Part shown: one piece after another, positions 28,301 through 36,327 of the stretch
How the letters are laid out: each line of letters begins with the position of its first letter
Numbering within the stretch: position 1 is the stretch's first letter
NCBI RefSeq assembly: GCF_900582625.1
Contig: NZ_UTIQ01000001.1
Location: forward strand, 558,001-622,000
DNA from: Pseudomonas viridiflava
GTDB lineage: Bacteria; Pseudomonadota; Gammaproteobacteria; Pseudomonadales; Pseudomonadaceae
Direction: 5' to 3'
Length of the DNA stretch: 64,000 nucleotides
Made by a program: the position numbers and the translations under genes
Notes under the pieces: generated by a model
What the model was told of the DNA's origin: nothing
The model's database searches: none
The model's input: the letters and a program-made list of their open reading frames with translations, nothing else

Positions 28301-31300
28301 CAACTACGGCACCCTGGCCATCACCGCTGCTGGCGTATGGACCTACACGCTGGATAACGCCAACGCCGCGACTCAGGCATTGGCCGAAGGCCAGACTGGC
28401 AAAGAAACCTTCACCGCGACCGTGTCCGATGGCCAGGGCGGCACCGCTACCCAAGTCATTACAGTCGATGTCACCGGCACCAACGATTCGCCAGTCGTGG
28501 CTGCTGCACTGTCGGCGGCGGGCGCCGAGGATGGCGCCGCTATCGTCGTTAACCTGCTCAGCGGTGCCAGCGATGTGGATGCCGGCGCCCTGCTGAAAGT
28601 CAGCGGCGTCAGCACCTTGCCGGCCGGGGTGAGCCTGTCGGGCAGCACCTTGACCGTGAACCCGAGCAACGCCAGCTTCCAGTCGTTGGCGCAGGGCGAA
28701 ACCAAGGTCATCACCGTGACCTACAACGTCGAAGACGACAAAGGCGCCGTCACCCCACAAACCGCGACCATCACCGTGACCGGCACCAACGACGCGCCAA
28801 CCGTTAGCGGCGCTGTGACCGCGACGGGCGCCGAAGACAGCGCCAGCTTCAACGTCAATCTGCTGACCAATGCCAGCGATGTTGATAACGGCGCCGTGCT
28901 GAGCGTGACCGATGTCGGCACCTTGCCGGCGGGCGTCACCCGTTCGGGCACAACCCTGACCGTTAACCCATCCGACAGCAGCTTCCAGTCGCTGGCAGTG
29001 GGCGAGTCGAAAGTGCTGACGATCAATTACAGCGTGACCGATCAGTTCGGCGCCAAGACTGCACAAACGGCCGTGATCACCATCACCGGCACCAACGATG
29101 CGCCCGTGGTGACCTCTTCCGCCGCTGCCGCCACCGGCACCGTGGTAGAAGCCGGCAATACCGATCCGGGCGCTGTGGTCGCGGGCACGCCGTCGGCCAC
29201 TGGCACGCTGACCGCAAGCGATGTTGACCACAATTCCAGCACCACCTGGAGCCTGCCAAACGGCGGCGCCGGCAGCTTCGGTACGCTGGCACTCACCGCC
29301 GCCGGCGTGTGGACGTACACGCTGGACAATGCCAAGGCCTCGACTCAGGCGTTGGCAGAAGGTCAGGTTGGCAAAGAAACCTTTACGGCCCTCGTCTCCG
29401 ACGGCCAGGGCGGCACGGCGACTCAGGTAATCACCGTTAACGTCACCGGCACCAACGATTCGCCTGTAGTCAGTGGCGCAGTCACTGGTTCGGGCGTGGA
29501 AGACGGCGCGAGCTTTACCGTTAACCTGCTGGCCGGCGCCAGCGACGTGGACAGCGGTTCCAGCCTTAGCGTGGCCAATGTCGGCACCTTGCCGGCAGGC
29601 GTTTCCCGCGTGGGCAGCGTGCTGACCGTGGACCCAAGCAATGCCGCGTTCCAGGCGTTGAAAGCCGGCGAGCAACAGACGCTGACCGTCACCTACAACG
29701 TGGTCGATGACAAAGGCGCGGTGGTGGCGCAAACCGCCGTGATCACCATCACCGGCACCAACGACGCACCGGTTATTACCTCGAACGCTGCTGCCGCAGC
29801 CGGCACTGTGACCGAAGCCGGTCTGACCCCGGCCGGCGCTGCCACTGTTGGCACCGCCACGGCCAGCGGCACCCTGACAGCCACCGACGTGGACCACGAT
29901 TCCAGCACCAGTTGGAGCCTGGCCAGCGGCACCGGCACTGGCACCTACGGTTCGCTGACCCTGAGCGCCGCTGGCGCCTGGACGTACACGCTGGATAACA
30001 GCAAGCCGGCCACCCAAGCGCTGGCGGTGGGCGAAAGCCGTACCGAAACCTTCAGCGCCACCGTGTCCGACGGCCAGGGCGGCAGCAAGGTGCAGGTCAT
30101 CACCGTCACCGTTAACGGCACCAACGATGCACCGGTGGTTACCTCCGCCGCCAGCGCCGCGACCGGCACTGTGGTCGAGGCCGGCCTGACGCCTGCGGGC
30201 GCTGCTACGGCGGGCACCCCGTCGGCCACCGGCACCCTCACGGCCAGCGATGCAGACCACGGTTCAAGCACCACCTGGAGCGTGGCCAACGGCACCGGCA
30301 CTTACGGTTCGCTGACCATGAGCAGCGCCGGCGTGTGGACCTACACCCTGGACAACAGCAAGCCAGCCACCCAAGCCTTGGGCGCGGGCAGCACCGGCAC
30401 GGAAACCTTTACGGCCACCGTGTCCGACGGCTTGGGCGGCACCACCACGCAGGTCATCAACGTCAATGTCACCGGCACCAACGATGCGCCAGTGGCGGTG
30501 GCTGATACCTACGTGCTGGGCCTGACTGGCCAGTACTACGGTTATGCACAAGGCAACGGCGCGAACCTGGCGACCATTTCCCAGGTCGAGTCGCTGATCG
30601 CGGGCAAAACCCCGGATGCCACGTTCGTTTCCACCAACCTGAACTACGGTGGCGTCAGCACCAACCTGGGTGAAGGCACCAACCTGCAAACCTTCCTGGG
30701 CAATGACAAGGCGAGCCTGTCGACCGACCCGGGCAACACCAGCGACGCCATCATCAAGCTCAGCGGCCAGATCAGCCTGGCGGCCGGCAACTACACCTTC
30801 AAGGTCACCTCGGACGATGGCTTTATCCTGCGCATCGACGGCCAGGACGTGGTCAAGTTCGACGGCAACCGCAGCGCAGCATCGACCACCGCCAACTTCA
30901 CTATCCCCACCGGCGGCGCGCACCAGATCGAGATCGTTTATTGGGACCAAGGCGGCAACGCCGCGCTGAAAGTGGAAGTGAAAGCAGCGGGCGCTGCCGA
31001 CTCCGCTTACACCGTGCTCGGCGCCAGCGGCAACACCGGTTCGCTGGTGACAGCCGAAGACACCGCATTGACCATCAACGCCAGCACCTTGCTGAAAAAC
31101 GATTCCGATGTGGACGGCAACACCCTCACGCTGACCAGCGTGCAGAACCCCACCCACGGCATCGTTGCGTTGAACAACGGCGTGATCACCTTCACTCCGG
31201 ATGCCAACTACAACGGCGAAGCGACCTTCCAGTACAGCGTTAGCGACGGCAAAGGCGGCACCGCCAGCGCGACCGTAACGATGTACGTGACGCCGGTGAA

Positions 31301-33506
31301 CGATGCTCCAGTGGTGGCAGTAACGCCGGTCGCCCTGAGTGGCGACGAAGACACGTCCATCACCATTACCTCGGCGCAACTGCTGGGCAATGCCACCGAC
31401 CCGGACGGCAACGCGCTAACCGTGGTGGGCCTGAGCAAAACCTCCGGCGAAGGCACGCTGGTCGCCAATGCTGATGGCACCTGGACGTTCACGCCGACCA
31501 AAGACTGGAACGGCGAGGTCAAGTTCAGCTACACCGTCAGCGATGGCACCGTGGCCACTGCCGACAGCGCTGTGCTCACCGTTAAACCGGTGGCCGATAT
31601 CAAGGCCGACACGGGTGTGACTGACGAAGACACCGCTGTCACCCTCAACGTGCTGTTCAACGACGGCTTCAGCAACACCGCCACCATCAGCGCCATCAAC
31701 GGCACCAGCATTGCCAGCAATGGCTCGGTAGCGGTGGACCACGGTTCGGTGAAGCTGGTCAACGGCAAGTTGGAGTTCACCCCGACTGCCGATTACCACG
31801 GCCAGTCGAACTTCACCTACACCGTGACGTCCGGCGGCGTGACCGAAACCTCGACCGTCAGCCTGATGATCAACTCGGTCAGCGATGCGGCTATTCCAAC
31901 AGTCAGCGTGACGCCGAAGGGTTACTGGACTTTCGATTCCACCACCAGCAACGGCTCGGTCGTCACCAACGAGATCACCAAACAGACCGGCACGCTGGCC
32001 GATGCCGACAGCAATAAAACCGGCGATCTGCCGCAGCTGAGTTCCACCAGCCGCGCCGAGGGCGCCGGCAAGAATCTGGTGTTCAACTCAGGCAGCGACA
32101 CCGGTGACCACATCGATGTCAGCACCTCGGTAACGGCAGCGCTGATGGGCACCGCCACGCTGACGTTCTGGATCAATACCGCCCAGGCAGGCAACGCCAA
32201 CGGCGCCGGCAGCGCGTGGAGCAACCCGAGCATTATCGGCAGCGAACAAGTGAGTGGCGGCAACGACATTCAGTGGGGCGCCATCAACGCCGCCGGCAAA
32301 ATCGGTTTCGGTCTGGGCAACGTCGACGGGGTGTACAGCACCACCTCGGTTAACGACAGCCAGTGGCACAACGTGGCCATCTCTCGCGATTCCTCCACCG
32401 GCCTGGTGAACGTGTATGTGGACGGCAAACTGGAAGCCACCGGCAGCCCGGTAGACGCCGCCTTCACCGGCGCGCTGAATCAGTTGCTGGAAATTGGCGC
32501 GACCAATGCCTTCACCGGCAACGGTAAAGATGCCAACGACACGAGCTACTTCAAGGGCGCGTTGGACGACCTGCGCATTTACAGCGGCGTGTTGAGCGCT
32601 GACCAAGTGGCCGCCATCCACCACGTGGAAAACGGCTACCAGGGCACGGCGATTGCCAACGCCACTACCGTTAACGAAAGCACCCTGAGCCTGAGCGTGA
32701 CCGACAACGCCAGCGTGCTGAAAGTGAGCGGCCTGGAAGCCGGCATGATCATCAGCGACGGTAACGGCCACACCGCGACCTCGACCGGCGTTGACTCGCT
32801 GATCGACCTGAGCAACTGGACCACCAGCAACCTGACCCTCAGCCACACCGGCACCGACTCGGGCACGCTGATCTTCACCGGCACCAACACCGCCGCCAAT
32901 GGCGATGTAAGCACCACCTACCAGGCGCTGACACTGGCCAACGGCACGTCGGTGCTGGCGACCGGCACGGCGGGCGTCGACACCCTCACCGGCTCGACAG
33001 CGGCCGACCTGCTGCGTGGCGGTGACGGCAACGACACGTTGCACGGCCTGGCCGGCAACGATCGTCTGGAAGGCGGCAACGGTAACGACTCGTTGTTTGG
33101 CGGCGCCGGTAATGACTTGCTTATCGGCGGTGCCGGCGACGACATCCTGTACGGCGGCAGCGGCAACAATATCCTTACTGGCGGTGCCAATGCAGACACC
33201 TTCACCTGGCAGGCCGGCGATGTCGGTAAATCGACCATCACCGACTTCAACGCTACTGATGGCGACCGCATCAACCTCAGCGACTTGCTGCCGGATATCA
33301 CCGACACTAACGTGCTGAGCTACCTGAAAGTGGACACCGCGACGTCGACCATTCAGGTCAGCACCAGCGGCCATATCGATCAGGGTTCGGATGTGAGCAT
33401 TACCCTGCAAGGCGTGGACTTGAACAACTACGGTTCAAGCTCGGCCGACATCATCAAGTCGTTGGTGGCAGGTACCGATCCGGTGGTGAAAACCGACCAC
33501 CATTAA
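22320..33506 (+). CDS. Giant LapA-like RTX surface adhesin
   Basis: A 3728-residue repeat adhesin exported by the divergent type I system. Residues 1-130 form the Lap retention module (MSTVVAIVKSIVGQVIA, RMLDLGRDTQW), which holds the protein in the outer membrane. TAAG at 109-112, followed by a glycine/alanine linker, is the expected LapG cleavage site. From about 170 to 2730 come cadherin/VCBS-like repeats with NDAP joints and DVDGD calcium-type motifs, including six near-identical 91-residue units. A PA14 domain (about 2734-2890; GQYYGY, TSDDGFILRIDG), two further repeats, a LamG-like domain (about 3201-3435; YWTFD, WHNVAISRD, DDLRIYSG), RTX nonapeptides (about 3550-3630; GGDGNDTLHG) and a type I secretion signal complete it. 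It would mediate attachment and biofilm formation. It could be lapA itself or a second adhesin of the MapA kind. Confidence 0.93.
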   Translation: MSTVVAIVKSIVGQVIATSAEGAHRVLVEGDRLYVGDTLDTGAGGMVTLELADGRMLDLGRDTQWSSADAASPITEATAQSAAEARAEVVDVQRAIVAGADPTQDLPATAAGPGAGGAAGGAAGGGRSFVLLSETAGEVQPEIGINFSNTTDGDGVVQQQAFGAEQNVAPRFVTADGNDASPTINVTTDEDVTFNGAFTAVDNNGDALTYTLVGTGPANGSLTLSPQGVWVYTPVANYNGPDSFQVVVTDGRGASDTLTVNIGVTPVNDAPVADAANGSATEDGAIVSGQLTASDVDTGDTQTFSLQAGATAPAGFTLNGNGTWSIDPSNAAYQNLAAGEQLTLNVPFTVTDSGGLTSNNVLTLTITGVNDAPVVSGDVTITTNEDAGGLTVDLLANASDVDKGDVVSVTNVAQSGAGDASGVTINANGTLSVTPGAYNYLAAGESVTLTYTYNVVDQNGGVTPASATITIDGVNDAPVVSAAVSAVTNEDAAPLTVNLLQNASDVDLSDSLSVANLQETSGGNTAGVSLNADGTLSVNPNAYTYLAAGQQVVLNYTYDVIDSNGGVTPTTATITIDGRNDAPVAVADVKPGSEDTVITGNVISNDSDVDAGAVLSVTKFSYSVGPFIFSANAGETLNTIVGKLTISANGDFTFTPVANYNGPVPTVTYTLSDGTATSTATLNINVTPVNDAPFITAPSSVQVTSEDTSKVFSVLRGNSIATGDIDSANLTTTLNVDHGTLTLGPLAGGVTVTGNGTGSLVLSGSSAAINAALQGLNYKPTADYNGVDNLKIRSTDGSLTTNSNVAIRVDAVADIRPDTVSVNEDNVLTFNAITGVGGGSADNFENAGRAVTSVTQGAHGSVTFNADGTLVYTPAANYNGTDTFTYTVTSGGVTETATVTVNVNPVNDAAVLTPANVAVAETDAAITTGGTLSISDIDSPATFAAQTNTAGTYGTFSVNANGAWTYQASSAYNNLNVGQSVSDTFTVVSADGTPTTVTVTINGTNDAPVASSSVVASGNEDSAAPIAVTLAGSDVDGTVTSYSIESLPDHGTLYSDAAGTQAINVGQVVSGPVYFVPTANWGGSTTFDFKAIDNNGASSTTGSAAINVTPVADAPTLTFGAGSQLASTDFQEINLSGGFSNSVSEGSLGGGQWHTGNGGNAVEVGSEGTYINGGSGSNQVIELERNPGDASNLYTTVAAQAGDTFVVQLQYSPRSGAEANSSIDVFWGGVKVGTLSGTTAGLTNYSFTLPADTAGNYTLEFRATDSNSVGGLLDNISLGQQVNVGLEDHAIRLSSITAAVTDTDGSESISKITIDDAPAGSVLSDGNGNTVTSTGSPVDITGWAKGSLTLTPPANFNGTIVLHVSATSTEATGGSATTTLPLTVTVRPENDAPTATNQSLTTEEDTPLTGTVTGSDVDGDTLTYSLVTAPAHGTLTLNTNGSFTYTPAKDYTGPDSFQALVSDGKGGTTTSTINIGVTPDNDAPTVGNQTLTTAEETPLTGAVTGSDADGDSLSYNLKTPAANGNVALNADGTFTYTPNSNYNGSDTFTVTVADGKGGTVDSVISIGVTPVNDAPTTANQTLTTAEDTPLTGAVTGNDVDGDTLSYNVKTPAANGNVALNADGTFTYTPNSNYNGGDSFTVTVADGKGGTVDSVISIGVTPVNDAPTSANQSLTTSEDTPLTGAVTGTDVDGDTLSYNVKTPAANGNVALNADGTFTYTPNSNYNGSDTFTVTVADGKGGTVDSVISIGVTPVNDAPTTANQTLTTAEDTPLTGTVTGTDVDGDSLSYTVKTPAANGNVALNADGTFTYTPNSNYNGGDSFTVTVSDGKGGTVDSVITVGVTPVNDKPITENQALTTAEDTPLSGAVMGSDADGDTLTYTLKTGPANGTVLVDTDGKFTYSPASNYNGADTFTVTISDGKGGTVDSVINIGVTPVNDAPVVTSSPAAATGTAVEAGNTDAGATVAGTPTVSGTLTASDVDQGSVTTWTVANGTGNYGTLAITAAGVWTYTLDNANAATQALAEGQTGKETFTATVSDGQGGTATQVITVDVTGTNDSPVVAAALSAAGAEDGAAIVVNLLSGASDVDAGALLKVSGVSTLPAGVSLSGSTLTVNPSNASFQSLAQGETKVITVTYNVEDDKGAVTPQTATITVTGTNDAPTVSGAVTATGAEDSASFNVNLLTNASDVDNGAVLSVTDVGTLPAGVTRSGTTLTVNPSDSSFQSLAVGESKVLTINYSVTDQFGAKTAQTAVITITGTNDAPVVTSSAAAATGTVVEAGNTDPGAVVAGTPSATGTLTASDVDHNSSTTWSLPNGGAGSFGTLALTAAGVWTYTLDNAKASTQALAEGQVGKETFTALVSDGQGGTATQVITVNVTGTNDSPVVSGAVTGSGVEDGASFTVNLLAGASDVDSGSSLSVANVGTLPAGVSRVGSVLTVDPSNAAFQALKAGEQQTLTVTYNVVDDKGAVVAQTAVITITGTNDAPVITSNAAAAAGTVTEAGLTPAGAATVGTATASGTLTATDVDHDSSTSWSLASGTGTGTYGSLTLSAAGAWTYTLDNSKPATQALAVGESRTETFSATVSDGQGGSKVQVITVTVNGTNDAPVVTSAASAATGTVVEAGLTPAGAATAGTPSATGTLTASDADHGSSTTWSVANGTGTYGSLTMSSAGVWTYTLDNSKPATQALGAGSTGTETFTATVSDGLGGTTTQVINVNVTGTNDAPVAVADTYVLGLTGQYYGYAQGNGANLATISQVESLIAGKTPDATFVSTNLNYGGVSTNLGEGTNLQTFLGNDKASLSTDPGNTSDAIIKLSGQISLAAGNYTFKVTSDDGFILRIDGQDVVKFDGNRSAASTTANFTIPTGGAHQIEIVYWDQGGNAALKVEVKAAGAADSAYTVLGASGNTGSLVTAEDTALTINASTLLKNDSDVDGNTLTLTSVQNPTHGIVALNNGVITFTPDANYNGEATFQYSVSDGKGGTASATVTMYVTPVNDAPVVAVTPVALSGDEDTSITITSAQLLGNATDPDGNALTVVGLSKTSGEGTLVANADGTWTFTPTKDWNGEVKFSYTVSDGTVATADSAVLTVKPVADIKADTGVTDEDTAVTLNVLFNDGFSNTATISAINGTSIASNGSVAVDHGSVKLVNGKLEFTPTADYHGQSNFTYTVTSGGVTETSTVSLMINSVSDAAIPTVSVTPKGYWTFDSTTSNGSVVTNEITKQTGTLADADSNKTGDLPQLSSTSRAEGAGKNLVFNSGSDTGDHIDVSTSVTAALMGTATLTFWINTAQAGNANGAGSAWSNPSIIGSEQVSGGNDIQWGAINAAGKIGFGLGNVDGVYSTTSVNDSQWHNVAISRDSSTGLVNVYVDGKLEATGSPVDAAFTGALNQLLEIGATNAFTGNGKDANDTSYFKGALDDLRIYSGVLSADQVAAIHHVENGYQGTAIANATTVNESTLSLSVTDNASVLKVSGLEAGMIISDGNGHTATSTGVDSLIDLSNWTTSNLTLSHTGTDSGTLIFTGTNTAANGDVSTTYQALTLANGTSVLATGTAGVDTLTGSTAADLLRGGDGNDTLHGLAGNDRLEGGNGNDSLFGGAGNDLLIGGAGDDILYGGSGNNILTGGANADTFTWQAGDVGKSTITDFNATDGDRINLSDLLPDITDTNVLSYLKVDTATSTIQVSTSGHIDQGSDVSITLQGVDLNNYGSSSADIIKSLVAGTDPVVKTDHH
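26487..28124 (+). repeat. Six tandem 273-bp repeats inside the adhesin gene
   Basis: Units begin at the NDAP or NDKP codons at 26487, 26760, 27033, 27306, 27579 and 27852, an exact 273-base (91-residue) period. The central four are nearly identical at DNA level (aacggcaacgtcgcgctgaa and flanks), while the first and last have drifted. This pattern fits recent expansion by unequal recombination. Confidence 0.9.
28125..30477 (+). repeat. Alternating long and short VCBS-like repeats in the adhesin gene
   Basis: Joints encoding NDAP/NDSP occur near 28125, 28480, 28789, 29095, 29455, 29758, 30118 and 30478. Units alternate between about 355-360 bases (TSSxAAATGTxVEAG type, VWTYTLDN) and about 305 bases (VNLLxxASDVD type), then two long units follow. 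Sequence identity is lower than in the 273-base array. Confidence 0.8.
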
Positions 33507-33520
33507 TTAGGGCGGGACTA

Positions 33521-33564
33521 AACGGCGCGTTCTCTAGCAGTGTGGAGTTCGCGCCGTTTTTTTG
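33521..33564 (+). terminator. Intrinsic terminator of the adhesin gene
   Basis: aacggcgcg and cgcgccgtt form a 9-bp stem with a 20-base loop region, followed directly by a T run (gttttttt). It begins 15 bases after the adhesin stop codon. Confidence 0.85.
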
Positions 33565-33663
33565 CCTGGCAAGAAAGCGTTGCAGGCGCTACACACTACT
33601 GGCAGGGTCTGCGGCTCTGTCTTCCAACCCAACGTGTTGCACGAAACCAAGAGGGATTTGCGG

Positions 33664-34002
33664 ATGCTGTATATCCAGCGCAATGAGCAGGGCCAGCTGA
33701 CGCGCGTCGAAGCCGCCGAGTTCGAGGGCATGAACGGCACCCTGCCGGCCGACGATCAAGAGGCATTGGCCTGGTATTCGAACCAGACCGTCGAAAGCAA
33801 CCTGATGCAACTCAAGCAGAGCGACCTGGAGATGATCCGGGTAATCGACGACTTGATTTCAGTGCTGATGAATAAAGGCGTGCTGCGCATCACCGACTTG
33901 CCGCCGGCGGCGCAGAGCAAACTGCTCAGCCGTACCCAATCGCGTGAGGCGTTGGGCGGGCTGCATAAGCTGATTAATGATGACGATACCGGGGTGATCT
34001 AA
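33664..34002 (+). CDS. Small hypothetical protein of Pseudomonas
   Basis: A 112-residue protein (MLYIQRNEQGQLTRVEAAEF). The start at 33664 has agaggga upstream; the longer frame from 33562 begins in the adhesin terminator region and is unlikely. Similar proteins are widespread in Pseudomonas and are often mislabelled as tryptophan synthase beta subunit, which this is far too short to be. The sequence is acidic and helical (ESNLMQLKQSDLEMIRVIDD) with no signal or membrane segment. Function unknown. It is convergent with the CAP-domain gene, 6 bases away. Confidence 0.8.
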   Translation: MLYIQRNEQGQLTRVEAAEFEGMNGTLPADDQEALAWYSNQTVESNLMQLKQSDLEMIRVIDDLISVLMNKGVLRITDLPPAAQSKLLSRTQSREALGGLHKLINDDDTGVI

Positions 34003-34008
34003 CCCCGC

Positions 34009-34860
34009 TTATTGGCTGCCAAACATGGCGGTCCAATAAATGCCGGCGTCGCTGCGTGGGTCCAGCGCGTAGGCGGCGCCCAGCTCGCGGTATTGCGGGT
34101 TCATCAGGTTGGCGCAGTGGCCGGGGCTGGCCAGCCAGCCGTCGAGCACTTTGCGCGGGCTGTCGTTGCCAGCGGCGATGTTCTCGCCGATGGCTTGACC
34201 GGCATAGCCAGCCAGCTCGGCACGGTCGCCAGGGGTGCGGCCGTCGCGGTCTTTGTGGTCAAAGAAATTGCCGTTGGCCATGGCCCGGCTATGGGCTTCG
34301 GCGGCGCCGGCCAGGGTGTTGTTCCAACTCAAAGGCGCGGCTGCCGCGTAGGCCTGGGTGCCGCACTGGCGGGCCTGGTTACGCGCGGTGTTGATCATTT
34401 GCAGCAACTGTTGGCCTTGGCTTTGCCAGTCGCCCATGCGCGCCGTGAGCATCGGGCGGGCCAGGGTGATGCGCCATAAATCGCCTTCGCGGCGCACGCC
34501 GATGTCCACGAACTGTGGATCCAGAATCACCCGGCAGAAACTTTCCTGAACGGCTTTCATGGCCGCCGCGCTGTCACGCGCGCCCGCTAGGCTAATGGCT
34601 TGCACATTGACCATGGGGTAGCCGTTCTTGGCCAGTGCCGTCTGCAAACCGCCGAAGCTGTCCGAGCGCAGGCGCAGGCGCGGGTCGTCGGCCAGCGGCG
34701 GCAGCTCTGGCGAGGCCTGGCCTTCGCAGCGCTGAACCTGGCCGCGGTAGGCGTTGATGGCCTGCACCAGTTGCGTTTCATCATCAGCCCACACCGGCGT
34801 GGTAGTGAGTACGGACAACGACAACAACACGACTGGTACAACGGTTGAACGGACGCGCAT
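34009..34860 (-). CDS. Exported CAP-domain (SCP/PR1-like) protein
   Basis: A 283-residue protein with a signal peptide (VVPVVLLSLSVLTTTPVWA). The C-terminal domain (about 150-283) is a CAP/SCP domain: LLQMINTARNQARQCG, LSWNNTLAGAAEAHSRAMA, NFFDHKDRDGRTPGDRAE, IGENIAAGN and DGWLASPGHCANLMNPQYRE. The His and Glu residues that line the CAP cavity are present. The N-terminal 120 residues (QLVQAINAYRGQVQRCEG) look like a shorter, unrelated or degenerate unit. Bacterial CAP proteins are secreted but their activities are mostly unknown. Confidence 0.88.
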   Translation of the reverse strand: MRVRSTVVPVVLLSLSVLTTTPVWADDETQLVQAINAYRGQVQRCEGQASPELPPLADDPRLRLRSDSFGGLQTALAKNGYPMVNVQAISLAGARDSAAAMKAVQESFCRVILDPQFVDIGVRREGDLWRITLARPMLTARMGDWQSQGQQLLQMINTARNQARQCGTQAYAAAAPLSWNNTLAGAAEAHSRAMANGNFFDHKDRDGRTPGDRAELAGYAGQAIGENIAAGNDSPRKVLDGWLASPGHCANLMNPQYRELGAAYALDPRSDAGIYWTAMFGSQ

Positions 34861-35202
34861 GTAACTCTCCCTTTGAGCGGACTGCCCCCATGATCAGCGA
34901 TTTCGCCTGGCTCTGCCCCGGTCAATCCGCCGGAACTTCAGCGGCCAGCTTATTAGCAGAGCGTATAACGGCATGCAGGTTTATATGCCTAATCAGAGCG
35001 CAGCGGGGCGGGTAAGGTTCACCCATGCCACTGTGCCATGAGTGTCGGCGAACACGGCGCCACACGCTATAGCCCGATAGACAACGGAGCGTTTCACCCC
35101 GGCAAGTGTCTAGCATAGGACTTGGCCATCTGCCGGCCGCAACAAATCAAGCGCAACCCGCCGAATTTCTTTCGCCCACGTTTCGCGTATTTGGAGGTTT
35201 TC
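34861..35202. other. Intergenic region upstream of the alcohol dehydrogenase
   Basis: This 342-base gap separates the divergent CAP-domain and dehydrogenase genes and presumably holds both promoters. A 64-codon minus-strand frame (34922-35116) has no recognisable motif. I see no convincing operator or RNA structure. Confidence 0.5.
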
Positions 35203-36246
35203 ATGCTCACCATTGGTTACGCCGCCCAAACGGCCAAATCGCCCCTGGCCCCATTCAAATTCGAGCGCCGCGCCCTGCGCCCGAACGATGTCGCGATGGA
35301 AATTCTCTACTGCGGCGTGTGCCATTCCGACCTACACCAGGCACGGGATGACTGGGGCTTCAGCACCTTCCCAATCGTGCCTGGCCACGAAATTGTCGGC
35401 CGCGTCACCGAGGTGGGCAGCGCAGTAAAACGCTACAAGGTCGGCGACGCCGTTGCCGTGGGCTGCATGGTCGATTCCTGCCAGGAGTGCGACCAGTGCC
35501 GCAAAGGCGAAGAGCAGTTGTGTCGGCAGGCCAATACCCAGACCTACAACAGCCGCGACCGCATCACCAAAGAACCCACCTACGGCGGTTACTCCAAACA
35601 TTTGGTGGTGCGTGAAGAGTTCGTGTTGCGCGTGCCCGACGCGTTGGACCTGGCCAAAGCCGCGCCGCTGTTGTGCGCAGGCATCACCACCTATTCACCG
35701 CTGCGCACCTGGAATGTTGGGCCCGGCAGCCGCGTTGGAGTTATTGGCCTGGGCGGCCTGGGCCACATGGCGGTGAAACTGGCGGCCGGCATGGGCGCGC
35801 AAGTGACCGTGCTCAGCCGCAGCAGTGACAAACAAGCCGACGCCCTAGAGCTGGGTGCCGACGCGCTGCTGGTGTCTTCCGACAAAGACGCGATGAAGAA
35901 AGCCGCGTCCAGCTTTGACCTGATCATCGACACCGTGCCGGTGCGCCATGACGTGTCGCCGTATATGTCGCTGCTGGATGTCGACGGCACGCTGGTGATC
36001 GTCGGCCAGATCGGCCCCATCGACCAACAAATGACCCTGCCCTTCGTCCTCGGCCGCCGCCGCTTGGCCGGCTCGCCCATTGGCGGCATTGCTGAAACCC
36101 AGGAAATGCTGGATTTCTGCGCGCGGAAAAACATCCTTCCGGACTGCGAAATGATCCGCATGGATGAGATCAACGAGGCGTTCGAACGCATGGAGCGCTC
36201 GGACGTGCGCTATCGCTTCGTCATCGACATGGCCTCGCTGGCCTGA
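35203..36246 (+). CDS. Zinc-dependent NAD(P) alcohol dehydrogenase, YahK/CAD-like
   Basis: A 347-residue medium-chain dehydrogenase. Catalytic zinc ligands are Cys40 (GVCHSD) and His62-Glu63 (PGHEIVG). The structural zinc cysteines are 93, 96, 99 and 107 (CQECDQC...C). The nucleotide fold shows GLGGLGHMA near 185. Overall pattern fits the YahK/cinnamyl-alcohol-dehydrogenase branch, which reduces broad aldehydes, usually with NADPH. The start at 35203 follows ttggaggtttt, a strong ribosome-binding site; the frame is open upstream to 35122. It stands alone, so its physiological substrate is unknown. Confidence 0.92.
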   Translation: MLTIGYAAQTAKSPLAPFKFERRALRPNDVAMEILYCGVCHSDLHQARDDWGFSTFPIVPGHEIVGRVTEVGSAVKRYKVGDAVAVGCMVDSCQECDQCRKGEEQLCRQANTQTYNSRDRITKEPTYGGYSKHLVVREEFVLRVPDALDLAKAAPLLCAGITTYSPLRTWNVGPGSRVGVIGLGGLGHMAVKLAAGMGAQVTVLSRSSDKQADALELGADALLVSSDKDAMKKAASSFDLIIDTVPVRHDVSPYMSLLDVDGTLVIVGQIGPIDQQMTLPFVLGRRRLAGSPIGGIAETQEMLDFCARKNILPDCEMIRMDEINEAFERMERSDVRYRFVIDMASLA

Positions 36247-36327
36247 GCCACCCTGGCGCTGCGCCCGCGCAGCGCCAGATAAAAAGCCATGGGCAAGGCC
36301 CGGGCGGGCTGGCTATGATCGGAGCCC

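Noticed and set aside
25383..30260. 1625-codon minus-strand open frame inside the adhesin gene
   Set aside because: It is exactly antisense to the repeat region and is produced by the codon bias of repeated GC-rich units; its translation is a monotonous His/Gly/Ala/Val/Arg mix without domains.
33664..34002. Tryptophan synthase beta subunit
   Set aside because: Homologues often carry this label, but the protein has 112 residues and no PLP-binding fold.
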